Positions 1 through 6,892 of a stretch of DNA of 11,745 nucleotides are shown one piece after another (position 1 is the stretch's first letter; each line of letters begins with the position of its first letter). The stretch is from positions 1-11,745 of the forward strand of contig CANMEW010000005.1 in assembly GCA_947496905.1 (NCBI GenBank), in the 5' to 3' direction. The position numbers were made by a program, and so were the translations under genes. Source of the DNA: Rickettsiales bacterium. GTDB taxonomy: Bacteria > Pseudomonadota > Alphaproteobacteria > Rickettsiales > UBA1997. The notes beneath the pieces were generated by a model. That model saw only the letters and a list, made by a program, of their open reading frames with translations, was not told the origin of the DNA and did not search any database.

Positions 1-323
1 GACTCGATCTTACTCAACTTCGTGACACCGTCAACTAACTTGGCGACATCTTTGCCAAAGTCTTTTTCGATTTCTTCAAGCGTGATTTCAGTGTCTTCAA
101 CGACGTCGTGGAGTAGGGCGGTGATGATTGATTCTTGATCGAGTTTTAGATCGATGAGGATTTCTGCGACAGAAAGCGGATGAGAAAAATATGGATCGCC
201 GGAATGGCGTTTTTGATTACCGTGCGCGGTTTTGGAGAGGATGTAAGCCTTGCGAATCAAGGCTTCATTAACGTTTGGATTGTAGGAGTGGATTTTTGCG
301 ATTAGTTCTGAAGAGGAGATCAT
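1..323 (-). CDS. spoT: Bifunctional (p)ppGpp synthase/hydrolase, SpoT/Rsh family, N-terminal part
   Basis: This is the first 107 codons of a RelA/SpoT homolog; the rest lies beyond the left edge. It starts at the ATG at 323-321, with an AGGAGA-type ribosome binding site at 340-335, 11 bases upstream. The visible part is the N-terminal HD hydrolase domain: KRHSGDPYFSHP at residues 38-49, then the HDVVED core at 72-77 (His72, Asp73, Glu76, Asp77), and DGVTKLSKI near 98-106. Known of the family: this HD domain cleaves the 3'-pyrophosphate of (p)ppGpp using a Mn2+ ion, while a downstream synthetase domain makes the alarmone from ATP and GTP/GDP in the cytoplasm. All hydrolase residues in view are intact, so hydrolysis is likely functional. 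The synthetase and regulatory TGS/ACT domains cannot be judged. It follows rpoZ by 26 bases in the same direction, the usual rpoZ-spoT arrangement. Confidence 0.93.
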   Translation of the reverse strand, partial: MISSSELIAKIHSYNPNVNEALIRKAYILSKTAHGNQKRHSGDPYFSHPLSVAEILIDLKLDQESIITALLHDVVEDTEITLEEIEKDFGKDVAKLVDGVTKLSKIE

Positions 324-349
324 TTGGCGTTGTTTCTCCTGCGCTGGAC

Positions 350-691
350 CTAGTCGTCGACTTGGATGTTTTCGTCTAGGAATAGAGTGTCTTTCAAGAG
401 GATGCGTGATTCACCTTCTTCTTCGATTGCTTCAGTGATTTGGTGATCAGCCGTTGTAACATCAATAACGCCACGATTTTTAATGGAGCGAATGATATTT
501 TTTTTGACATTCTCAACGTCGACCAAACCTTCAGCGATTTCGCGCAGCGCGATGACGGCTGGTTTTTCTTTATTGTCGAGAGTTGTTCCGGCGCCAGACA
601 AGATGCTTTTGGCGCGATTGCTCGCAATCAAACAAAGTTCAAAGCGATTAGTTACGACTGTAACACAGTCTTCGACGGTAATTCTTGCCAT
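350..691 (-). CDS. rpoZ: DNA-directed RNA polymerase omega subunit
   Basis: The 113-residue product begins MARITVEDCV, followed by NRFELCLIASNRAKSI (15-30) and KPAVIALREIAEGL (43-56), the conserved core of the omega subunit. Omega binds the beta' subunit, helps assembly of RNA polymerase and in many proteobacteria contributes to the ppGpp binding site, so pairing with the alarmone gene downstream makes sense. The C-terminal half (about 66-113) is acidic and variable, as in other alphaproteobacterial omega proteins. The start at 691 matches the usual family N-terminus; no good Shine-Dalgarno sequence precedes it. It is divergent from map across 98 bases. Confidence is high from the N-terminal signature and from synteny. 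Confidence 0.93.
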   Translation of the reverse strand: MARITVEDCVTVVTNRFELCLIASNRAKSILSGAGTTLDNKEKPAVIALREIAEGLVDVENVKKNIIRSIKNRGVIDVTTADHQITEAIEEEGESRILLKDTLFLDENIQVDD

Positions 692-760
692 TGCGAGTTT
701 GAAATTTAGTTTTTGGGAGAGATGTGTGGAGCCGCGTCAAATGCGATCGCGCAACCTAAA

Positions 761-806
761 AATCACAATTCAGCAAATCAACAAAATTCATGACAATCAC
801 AATTCA
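761..806. repeat. 12-bp direct repeat around the map start codon
   Basis: AATCACAATTCA occurs at 761-772 and again at 795-806, a few bases after the map ATG at 790. The second copy encodes residues 3-6 of Map. It may be chance in AT-rich DNA or a small duplication; no function can be assigned. Confidence 0.4.
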
Positions 807-1596
807 CGGTCCGGAAGATTTTTTAAAAATGCGCGCTGCAGGAAAGTTGGCGGCAGAAATTTTAAACTTCGTTACGGAGTTCGTAAAAATTGGCGTCACC
901 ACCAACGAGCTTAATAAATTATGCCACGACAAAATCATCGCCAGTGGTGCGATTCCAGCTCCTCTTCACTACAAGCCGCAAGGTTTTAAAAACCCTTTCC
1001 CCAAATCAATTTGCACCTCAGTGAATGAGGTAATTTGCCACGGAGTTCCAAATGACATGCCGCTAAAAAATGGCGACATTGTTAACATTGACGTGACGGT
1101 AATTTTGGACGGATGGCATGGCGATTCCAGTCGCATGTATTTCGTCGGCACTCCTTCAATCAAGGCAAAAAGATTGGTTCAAGTGACTTACGATTGTATG
1201 ATGTTTGGCATCGAGCAAGTGAGGCCGGGAGCCTGTCTAGGAGACATCGGCAATGCCATTCAAACTCATGCTGAGAAAAACGGATTTTCAGTTGTGCGTG
1301 ATTATTGTGGACATGGCATTGGTCGCGTTTTTCACGCTGAGCCGAGCGTGGTTCATTACGGAAAAAAAGGCAGCGGAATGGTTTTGAAGGAAGGAATGTT
1401 TTTCACGATTGAGCCGATGATTAACGAGGGTAGGTATGAAGTAAGAAGAGACGCTAAGTTGCTGAATAATGACGTGGAGTATGAATGGACGATCATTACT
1501 CCAGATTTAACTAACGGAAAAAGATCTCTCTCTGCTCAGTTTGAGCACACCATTGGCGTGACTAAAGATGGTTTCGAAATTTTTACGATGACTTAG
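790..1596 (+). CDS. map: Type I methionine aminopeptidase
   Basis: A 268-residue cytosolic metalloprotease that removes the initiator methionine from new proteins. All expected active-site residues are visible: His84 in ICHGVPN, the metal ligands Asp101 and Asp112, His175 in GHGIG, His182, Glu208 in the IEPM motif and Glu252 in SAQFEHT. The C-terminal stretch SLSAQFEHTIGVTKDGFEIF closely resembles Rickettsia proteins as I remember them. The stretch between Glu208 and Glu252 is about 13 residues longer than in E. coli Map, giving an enlarged loop around residues 214-243 (see findings). The ATG at 790 gives the family's standard N-terminus; no clear ribosome binding site is seen. The gene is divergent from rpoZ and ends just before a strong hairpin that faces a convergent gene. 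Confidence 0.95.
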   Translation: MTITIHGPEDFLKMRAAGKLAAEILNFVTEFVKIGVTTNELNKLCHDKIIASGAIPAPLHYKPQGFKNPFPKSICTSVNEVICHGVPNDMPLKNGDIVNIDVTVILDGWHGDSSRMYFVGTPSIKAKRLVQVTYDCMMFGIEQVRPGACLGDIGNAIQTHAEKNGFSVVRDYCGHGIGRVFHAEPSVVHYGKKGSGMVLKEGMFFTIEPMINEGRYEVRRDAKLLNNDVEYEWTIITPDLTNGKRSLSAQFEHTIGVTKDGFEIFTMT

Positions 1597-1606
1597 TGGA
1601 TCGAGA

Positions 1607-1660
1607 CTGTCCTAAGCCTAAGCGCAGCAGTATAGTATACGGCGACTTAGGCTTAGACAG
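1607..1660. terminator. Long hairpin between convergent genes (candidate bidirectional terminator)
   Basis: CTAAGCCTAAG (1612-1622) is perfectly complementary to CTTAGGCTTAG (1646-1656). The stem extends outward with CTGT (1607-1610) against ACAG (1657-1660), leaving one bulged C at 1611. The loop itself contains the odd palindrome GTATAGTATAC, flanked by CGC and GCG that can also pair. The hairpin starts 11 bases after the map stop codon and, on the other strand, 6 bases after the stop of the small frame at 1666. That position fits a terminator serving both directions. No clear T-run follows on either side, so it may instead be an RNA-stabilising structure or the remnant of a palindromic repeat. 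Confidence 0.55.
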
Positions 1661-1665
1661 ATTCT

Positions 1666-1833
1666 TCAATTTACATAATATCCATTATGGTAGATACGCA
1701 TGAAAAAGGATTTGAGCAAATTAGTGCGGTAAAACCACTTCCAAAATTTCCTTATTTCCTTTTCGTCGCACTTCACAGAATGGAGAAAGTTTGTTTGAGC
1801 AAAAAGTTCATGACGGGCTTGCGCATTCTTCAT
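1666..1833 (-). CDS. Small unrecognised protein, or the frameshifted C-terminal tail of FolP
   Basis: From the ATG at 1833 this frame encodes 55 residues (MKNAQARHEL to GYYVN) with an aromatic, basic centre, KFWKWFYR, at about residues 29-36. The same frame stays open upstream into the end of folP, where it reads LNDIQVFADEE just before this ATG. Codons look coding-like, with many purines in first position, and the stop lies 6 bases before the hairpin at 1607-1660; both suggest a real reading frame. The start is doubtful because GAGGAG directly abuts the ATG, too close for a ribosome binding site. In DHPS proteins a helix normally follows the HDV motif, and the upstream part of this frame would suit that helix if one CT of the CTCT at the folP end were removed. 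I do not recognise the sequence. The overlapping plus-strand frame at 1687-1896 looks less convincing. Confidence 0.4.
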   Translation of the reverse strand: MKNAQARHELFAQTNFLHSVKCDEKEIRKFWKWFYRTNLLKSFFMRIYHNGYYVN

Positions 1834-1862
1834 CTCCTCATCCGCAAAAACCTGAATATCAT

Positions 1863-2648
1863 TCAGAGCGCGGTAACATGTTCGCCAACATCGTGAACTC
1901 GCAGAAAATCCACGCCCTTCCCTACTAAAAATTTTGAGATTTCTAAAGTTTTTTGTGCACGGTCTCCGTCCATTTTCACCGCATCAAGGAAGCTTTTTTT
2001 TGAGTGACCAATGTAGCGCGGAAGCCCAAGAGCTTTGTAAGCATCGATGTTCTTCAGAATACGAATTGACTGCTCTGCATTTTTTCCAAAACCAATTCCG
2101 GGATCGAAAATTAACTGCGATTTTTTGACGCCTTTTTTTTCTAAATCAGAAATTTTTGCCATCGCCCAATTCAAAATTTCCTCATTCACATTGATGTGCG
2201 GATTGACGATCAGATCAGTATTCACCGGCACTGAGAGGCTGTGCATCAAAATTGTCGTAACGTTTTTCTCCGCAATAAATTCCACGATTTCCTCGTCAAC
2301 TAATCCGCAAACGTCATTCACGACATCAATCCCAAGTTCGTAAGATTTTTTAATCACTTCGAAGTGACGAGAATCGATGCTGGTCTGAATTTTTTTCCCC
2401 GATTTTTTACTGAAATTTTTTACTTCATGTAGTAGCGCAGGCAGAATTTTTTCTAGCCGAGACCACTCCTCTTGCGCCGTGATTTGTGTGGCTTGCGGAC
2501 GAGTTGACTCTGCACCAATGTCGATGACATCGGCGCCTTCTTCTAAAATTTTTTTTAAGTGATTTGTTGCGGTTGCGAGGGAATTAAATTTACCGCCATC
2601 TGAGAAGGAATCTGGAGTGACGTTGAGGATGCCAACAATTTTTACCAT
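1863..2648 (-). CDS. folP: Dihydropteroate synthase
   Basis: A 261-residue TIM-barrel enzyme that joins p-aminobenzoate to 7,8-dihydropterin pyrophosphate to give dihydropteroate, the sulfonamide-sensitive step of folate synthesis. Family motifs run in order: NVTPDSFSDGG (9-19, Asn9), DIGAESTRP (43-51), IDSR (91-94, Asp92), ND at 111-112, DPGIGFGK (182-189, Asp182), GHSKKSF (214-220, where most relatives have SRK) and RVHDV (250-254). It is thus catalytically complete. The start overlaps the pstA stop by 7 bases, so translational coupling is likely. The protein stops only seven residues after the HDV motif, shorter than the usual C-terminal helix, and the adjacent frame (see the entry at 1666-1833) could supply that helix. 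No folK or folB domain is fused to it. Confidence 0.94.
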   Translation of the reverse strand: MVKIVGILNVTPDSFSDGGKFNSLATATNHLKKILEEGADVIDIGAESTRPQATQITAQEEWSRLEKILPALLHEVKNFSKKSGKKIQTSIDSRHFEVIKKSYELGIDVVNDVCGLVDEEIVEFIAEKNVTTILMHSLSVPVNTDLIVNPHINVNEEILNWAMAKISDLEKKGVKKSQLIFDPGIGFGKNAEQSIRILKNIDAYKALGLPRYIGHSKKSFLDAVKMDGDRAQKTLEISKFLVGKGVDFLRVHDVGEHVTAL

Positions 2649-3859
2649 TTACGCTCAAACTTTTTACGCAGAATAATCGCGACCAAATTCAGTAAAATTA
2701 GAAAGCCCAGCAAAACCAAAATTGCCGCAGCGGTTTTCTCAGCAAAGCCAGCCTCTGGTGAATCTGACAAAAGGTAAATTTGCACCGGAAGCACAGTTGT
2801 TGGGTCGGCAAAGCTTTGCGGAATATCAGCGATGAAGGCCACCATGCCAATCATCAGCAGTGGTGCGGTTTCGCCGAGCGCGCGCGAAATTGCCAGAATT
2901 GTTCCCGTCATTATTCCCGGCACGGAAAGTGGCAGCAGGTGATGCAAAGTAACCTGCATTTTTGAAGCACCAAGAGCCGATGCGCCGTCGCGAATACTAC
3001 TTGGAATCGAGCGAATAGTGTTGCGCGTCGCAATGATGATTACCGGCAGAACCAGCATGAAGAGTGTCATCCCGCCCACCAAGCTTGAAGAGCGCGGCAG
3101 ATTCATGAATTGCAAATACACCGTTAAACCGAGTAGTCCGTAAATAATTGAGGGGATCGCCGCCAAGTTGTTAATGCTGATCTCGATGATGTCGGTGATG
3201 CGGTTTTTCGGCGCGAATTCTTCGAGATAAAAAGCGCACATTACGGCGATTGGAAAAGCGAAAATCATGAAAATTAGCATCACCAAAACTGAGCCAGTTA
3301 AGCCAGCGCCAATGCCAGCTATTTCAGGCTCGCGCGAATCTGCAAATTGAAAAAATTTCCAGTTAAAAACTTTTCTCACGTGATTTTCTACGGCTAATTT
3401 TTCTAACCAAGAAATCTGATTTTTATTCAAGGACGAAGCATTTTTGCGCTTCAAGAACATGTCGGCTTTTGACGAAGCACTAAACCAAAAAATTGATTTT
3501 TTTCCGATTAAATCTGGGTTTTTTTCGATCTGCTTTTTGAGCTCCAGATTGCTGATTTTACTGAGGATTTGGTAGAGAGAGTTAATTTCGGAAAGCTCAC
3601 GCGCTTCCGAGAATTTTTCCTTCAGAGAGGTTTTGATTAGCTGACGATGATCAATATTTGCGATGTCAGTTTCTTTGCTGAGATCGACCTCAAGCGCAAT
3701 TTCACTGCGCAAAAATGCGCCACCACCTTTGGTTAAAATCATCGAAAATAAGATGACTAAAAATATTAGCGCGAAGGTAACTGACGCCATTCCACAAGCT
3801 TTAAACAAAAATTCCTGCAGGTGACGCTTCTTAAGATTTTTAATTTTTTGCTCAGTCAT
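2642..3859 (-). CDS. pstA: Phosphate ABC transporter permease PstA with extended N-terminal region
   Basis: A 405-residue inner-membrane permease of the high-affinity phosphate importer; with PstC it forms the channel, fed by the PstS binding protein and powered by PstB. A first membrane segment (about 24-43) is followed by a soluble, probably periplasmic insert of roughly 140 residues (45-185), rich in Lys, Glu and Ser, like the DUF3333-type N-terminal region of alphaproteobacterial PstA. The conserved core follows: hydrophobic segments near 188-212, 228-250, 262-278, about 313-345 and 375-396. The EAA loop that contacts the ATPase lies at about 289-319 (DGASALGASKMQ ... GIMTG), followed by SRALGETAPL (325-334). 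No pstC, pstB or pstS is adjacent in the window, so the gene is either split from its partners or they lie elsewhere. It is 125 bases downstream of polA and overlaps folP. No strong ribosome binding site. Confidence 0.93.
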   Translation of the reverse strand: MTEQKIKNLKKRHLQEFLFKACGMASVTFALIFLVILFSMILTKGGGAFLRSEIALEVDLSKETDIANIDHRQLIKTSLKEKFSEARELSEINSLYQILSKISNLELKKQIEKNPDLIGKKSIFWFSASSKADMFLKRKNASSLNKNQISWLEKLAVENHVRKVFNWKFFQFADSREPEIAGIGAGLTGSVLVMLIFMIFAFPIAVMCAFYLEEFAPKNRITDIIEISINNLAAIPSIIYGLLGLTVYLQFMNLPRSSSLVGGMTLFMLVLPVIIIATRNTIRSIPSSIRDGASALGASKMQVTLHHLLPLSVPGIMTGTILAISRALGETAPLLMIGMVAFIADIPQSFADPTTVLPVQIYLLSDSPEAGFAEKTAAAILVLLGFLILLNLVAIILRKKFERKW

Positions 3860-3901
3860 TTTTAAAAAATTTGAGTTTGCGTCTAACCTAATTGGTAGCG
3901 G

Positions 3902-3987
3902 CGGACTTCCTATTGCGGAGGCGCGGATTTATTCCGTGCGAAGCAATTCAATCAGCACCAAATTTGAACAAAGTTCAAATTTGATTA
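3902..3987 (+). repeat. 86-bp dispersed palindromic element, copy A (intergenic, overlapping the polA stop)
   Basis: This stretch matches 5929-5844 read on the minus strand at 77 of 86 positions without gaps. It has two hairpins: GCGCGGA-TTTAT-TCCGTGC (3921-3939, one mismatch) and a perfect 11-bp stem CAAATTTGAAC-AAA-GTTCAAATTTG (3959-3983). The end of the element includes TTA at 3985-3987, which is the polA stop codon read on the other strand. In the polA copy's frame this copy is also open (GLPIAEARIYSVRSNSI and on), so it may derive from a coding version or be selected to stay open. The second hairpin lies just beyond the polA stop and could act as a transcript end or 3' stabiliser. It is the reverse orientation relative to the copy in polA. 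Confidence 0.85.
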
Positions 3988-6783
3988 AGTCCAACATTCC
4001 CCAATTTTTACATCCACTTTTAGCGGCACATCTAGCGTGAAGACGCTCTCCATTTCCGATTTTAAAATTTTCGCCACCATCTCCACCTCGTCATTTGGCG
4101 CTTCAACAATTAGTTCATCGTGAATTTGTAGAATAATTTTTGAGCGCAGATTTTTTTCCTCTAATTTTTTACTCAAGCAAATCATCGCCTTCTTAATGAT
4201 GTCCGCAGCGCTGCCTTGTATTGGTGCGTTAATCGCCTGTCTTTCAGCCTCCGCGCGAATCATCGGATTTTTATTGCCGATGTCACGAATGAAACATTTT
4301 CGTCCAGAAAAAGTTTCGACGTAACCATTTGCGCGTGCCAGCTCGATGTAATTTTTCATCGACGCCTCAATGCCCGGATAGGCCTCGAAGTAAGATTTAA
4401 TGTAATTAGCAGCCTCACCGCGAGAAATATTGAGTTGCTTTGCAAGTCCGAAAGCACTGATTCCGTAGATGATGCCAAAATTTATTGCTTTGGCTTTCGA
4501 GCGAAGTGAGTCGTCAATTTCATTTTCAGGAACTTTAAAAACTTGAGCAGCGGTAATTTTGTGAATGTCCTTTTCGTCTTTGAAGGCTTGGATCAGATTT
4601 TCAATTTTGGCCACATGCGCAAGTACACGCAACTCAATTTGCGAATAGTCGGCAGAAATTAAAAAATGATTTTTTTCGCTGACAAAACTTTCGCGAATTT
4701 TTTGCCCTTCGAGACTTTTGATTGGAATATTTTGAAGGTTTGGCTTGCTAGAGCTGAGCCTGCCGGTGATGGTTGAGATCGTAGAAAAGTGTGTGTGAAT
4801 TCTGCCGGTTTTCGGATTAATTTCTTTCGGCAAAGAGTCGGTGTAAGTATTTTTTAATTTTGAAAATTTACGAAATTCTAAAATTTTGCGAGCGATTGGA
4901 TGACCTTCTTCTTCGAGCTCTTCAAGCACACCAACGCCAGTTGAAAGTGCTCCGGTTTTCTTCGATTTTTTTGATGAATCTAATCCAAGCCTTTCAAACA
5001 GAACTTCTGCGAGTTGCTTAGGAGAGGCGATGTTAAATTCACCTCCGGCAAGCGCGTAAATTTCAGCACTCAGCTCATTAATTTTTTTACCAAATTCGCC
5101 GGAAAGTCGGTGCAGTTTTTCGACGTCAATTTTAATTCCACTAATCTCCATTTGTGCTAGAACCTCTAGTAAAGGTTTTTCGTAGGAATTGTAAGTTTGG
5201 CTTAATTTTAATTCGAAAATTTGCGGATGAAAAATTTTGTAAAGTCGATAAATCGCAAAATTTTTGAAGCAAAAAAACTCGGCTTTTTTTTCGGTGTCAG
5301 AAAAAATTTCCGAATCTTGTTTTTCTGTAATTTTAGAAAAAATTTCTCCGAATCCGCACTCTTCAATTTCTTCATCGAGATTGATGTCTATTAGCTCGCG
5401 CAGATCATTTTTGACCGAAGAATTGAGAAGGTGATTAATCAGTGAGACATCTTCAAAAGCGGTTAGGCGTGGGAAGAATTTTAAAAAAGATTTCGCGTCA
5501 AAAAAAACTTTTTTGATTGAGTCGTCAGTAAGAATTTTTTCTAACAACTCTATTCCAAATCCTTTCGCTTCAAACTTTGGTGACGGAGCGGATTCGAAGC
5601 CAAAGAGATCCGAACTGTAATTTTTTTCGATGCCCCTCCCCTTCTCATTTACCGCAAAATAAAAAATTTCCCTCGGCGTTTCGTCGCTTTTGCAAGTCGA
5701 AATTGTCACGAAATTTAGCTCGTTTTTTTGAGTAAAAAAATCGATTGTTGCGATGCCATTTAGCGCCGCTTCCGCCATCAACTTTTCAACCATTTCTACA
5801 GAAGTAATTTCGATTTTTTTTACCTCCTCAAAAGCAATTTCAGTAATCAAATTTGAACTTTGCTCAAATTTGGCGCCGATTGAATTGCTGCGCGCGGAAT
5901 AAATCTGCGCATCCGCAATAGAAATTCCGAATTCTTTCTGAACCCTTGTCACCAGAGACCTAAAACCCTGATCCTCCAAAAAAGAAATTAATTTATTTGG
6001 GTCTAGTGCCCTGATTTTCAAATCATCGAACGTGGTGCTGAGCTCAACATCCTCCTTCAACGCCGCTAAAATTTTTGAAAGCTTCGCCCTCTCCTCTCCG
6101 TCAAGTAAAAGCTGCCGTCTTTTCTCCTGCTTAATTTCATCAAGATGAGAAAAAATATTTTCTAGAGTTCCAAATTGCTGAATTAACTCCGCCGCAGTTT
6201 TTGGACCTATTCCCTTCACGCCAGGAATATTGTCGGAAGCGTCTCCCATCAAGGACAAAACATCCAAAACTTTTTTCGGCTCAACGGCAAATTTTTCCTT
6301 CACCTCGGCAATTCCGATGAATTTATTTTTCATCGAATCGTACATGAAGGTGTTTTCATCGACCAACTGCATTAGATCTTTGTCGGAAGAGACAATCAGG
6401 GTTTGGTAACCGGCGGCGGCAGATTTTTTTGCAATGGTGGCAATGATGTCGTCCGCTTCAAATCCAACTTTTTCTAGAATTTGTAAATTTACTGCCTCTG
6501 CAGCTTGGCGAACAATTGCAAATTGTGGCTTGAGATCTTCTGGGCATGGTGGGCGATTGGCTTTGTAGGCGGGATAAATTTCGTTACGAAAAGTTTTTGA
6601 TCCAGAGTCAAAAACCACTGCGGCATGACTGACATCGAGTCCAGCAAGTAGTTTGATCAGCATGTTGGTGAAACCGTAGACCGCGCCGACTGGCGTTCCA
6701 TCAGCTCTGGTCAGTGGTGGCAAAGAATGGTAAGCACGAAAAACAAAGCCGTAGCCGTCAATTAGTGCAATTTTTTTGGACAT
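3985..6783 (-). CDS. polA: DNA polymerase I, with inactive proofreading domain and an in-frame repeat insert
   Basis: A 932-residue repair polymerase that processes Okazaki fragments and fills gaps. Domains in order: 5'-3' flap nuclease (about 1-280; SSDKDLMQL at 132-140, GDASDNIPGVKGIGPKTA at 180-197), a 3'-5' exonuclease-like domain (about 315-520) and the polymerase (about 535-932). Polymerase motifs are intact: motif A DYSQIELR (Asp712, Glu717), motif B KAINFGIIYG (Lys765, Phe769, Tyr773) and motif C QIHDEL (His888, Asp889, Glu890). The proofreading residues appear lost: the DxE of Exo I is IDFF at 347-350, and the aspartates expected near 430-436 and 510-515 are absent. Residues 285-314 are encoded by copy B of an 86-bp repeat. 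The C-terminus (GECWT) is a few residues shorter than in E. coli, and its stop codon lies in copy A. Follows yebC at 109 bases. Confidence 0.96.
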   Translation of the reverse strand: MSKKIALIDGYGFVFRAYHSLPPLTRADGTPVGAVYGFTNMLIKLLAGLDVSHAAVVFDSGSKTFRNEIYPAYKANRPPCPEDLKPQFAIVRQAAEAVNLQILEKVGFEADDIIATIAKKSAAAGYQTLIVSSDKDLMQLVDENTFMYDSMKNKFIGIAEVKEKFAVEPKKVLDVLSLMGDASDNIPGVKGIGPKTAAELIQQFGTLENIFSHLDEIKQEKRRQLLLDGEERAKLSKILAALKEDVELSTTFDDLKIRALDPNKLISFLEDQGFRSLVTRVQKEFGISIADAQIYSARSNSIGAKFEQSSNLITEIAFEEVKKIEITSVEMVEKLMAEAALNGIATIDFFTQKNELNFVTISTCKSDETPREIFYFAVNEKGRGIEKNYSSDLFGFESAPSPKFEAKGFGIELLEKILTDDSIKKVFFDAKSFLKFFPRLTAFEDVSLINHLLNSSVKNDLRELIDINLDEEIEECGFGEIFSKITEKQDSEIFSDTEKKAEFFCFKNFAIYRLYKIFHPQIFELKLSQTYNSYEKPLLEVLAQMEISGIKIDVEKLHRLSGEFGKKINELSAEIYALAGGEFNIASPKQLAEVLFERLGLDSSKKSKKTGALSTGVGVLEELEEEGHPIARKILEFRKFSKLKNTYTDSLPKEINPKTGRIHTHFSTISTITGRLSSSKPNLQNIPIKSLEGQKIRESFVSEKNHFLISADYSQIELRVLAHVAKIENLIQAFKDEKDIHKITAAQVFKVPENEIDDSLRSKAKAINFGIIYGISAFGLAKQLNISRGEAANYIKSYFEAYPGIEASMKNYIELARANGYVETFSGRKCFIRDIGNKNPMIRAEAERQAINAPIQGSAADIIKKAMICLSKKLEEKNLRSKIILQIHDELIVEAPNDEVEMVAKILKSEMESVFTLDVPLKVDVKIGECWT
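5844..5929 (-). repeat. 86-bp dispersed palindromic element, copy B (in frame inside polA)
   Basis: Read on the minus strand, this is the gap-free partner of the element at 3902-3987, with nine mismatches. It contributes about 29 residues of Pol I, GISIADAQIYSARSNSI and on to SSNLI, in the linker between the 5'-nuclease and the exonuclease-like domain, where extra residues should do least harm. Both hairpins are kept: GCGCAGA-TTTAT-TCCGCGC with one mismatch, and CAAATTTGAGC-AAA-GTTCAAATTTG, where the single change leaves a G-T wobble pair. The boundaries are where identity with the other copy stops. Rickettsia genomes are known to carry palindromic elements inserted in frame in genes; I infer a similar behaviour but cannot say it is the same family. 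Confidence 0.85.
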
Positions 6784-6832
6784 GAATTTGTGAGAATTTT
6801 TGGCGAGAAATTTATTTTGTTCACTCTGAGTA

Positions 6833-6861
6833 GTTCATGGTTCGACAAGCTCACCACGAAC
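6833..6861. repeat. Hairpin between yebC and polA
   Basis: GTTCATGGT (6833-6841) pairs with ACCACGAAC (6853-6861) across an 11-base loop. In the RNA of the minus strand, the direction of yebC-polA transcription, the one mismatch becomes a G-U wobble, giving a continuous 9-bp stem. From memory, motifs of the kind GTTCGACAAGCTCACCACGA recur between genes in many bacterial genomes, so this may be a copy of a widespread small intergenic repeat. It may also reduce readthrough from yebC into polA. Confidence 0.55.
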
Positions 6862-6885
6862 GGAGATGAACTCACCACGAACGGA
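6850..6885. repeat. 15-bp direct repeat, CTCACCACGAACGGA twice
   Basis: Identical copies lie at 6850-6864 and 6871-6885, a 21-base period, separated by GATGAA. The first copy includes the right arm of the hairpin at 6833-6861. It looks like a partial tandem duplication of the end of that repeat, downstream of the yebC stop codon when seen in the direction of transcription. Confidence 0.7.
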
Positions 6886-6892
6886 CTTTGGG

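Noticed and set aside
625..643. AACAAAGTTCAAA in rpoZ, matching the core of the 86-bp repeat
   Set aside because: Only 13 bases match, and they encode the conserved RFELCL stretch of omega; the rest of the element is absent.
743..750. GCGATCGC palindrome between rpoZ and map
   Set aside because: A single 8-bp palindrome is not enough to infer a site or a HIP1-type repeat.
1794..1812. TTTGAGCAAAAAGTTCA, similar to the second hairpin of the 86-bp repeat
   Set aside because: It has two extra bases in the centre, lacks the outer stem and the first hairpin, so it is probably chance.
1687..1896. Plus-strand 69-codon frame between map and folP
   Set aside because: It lies opposite the better coding frame on the minus strand, has no ribosome binding site and overlaps the folP end.
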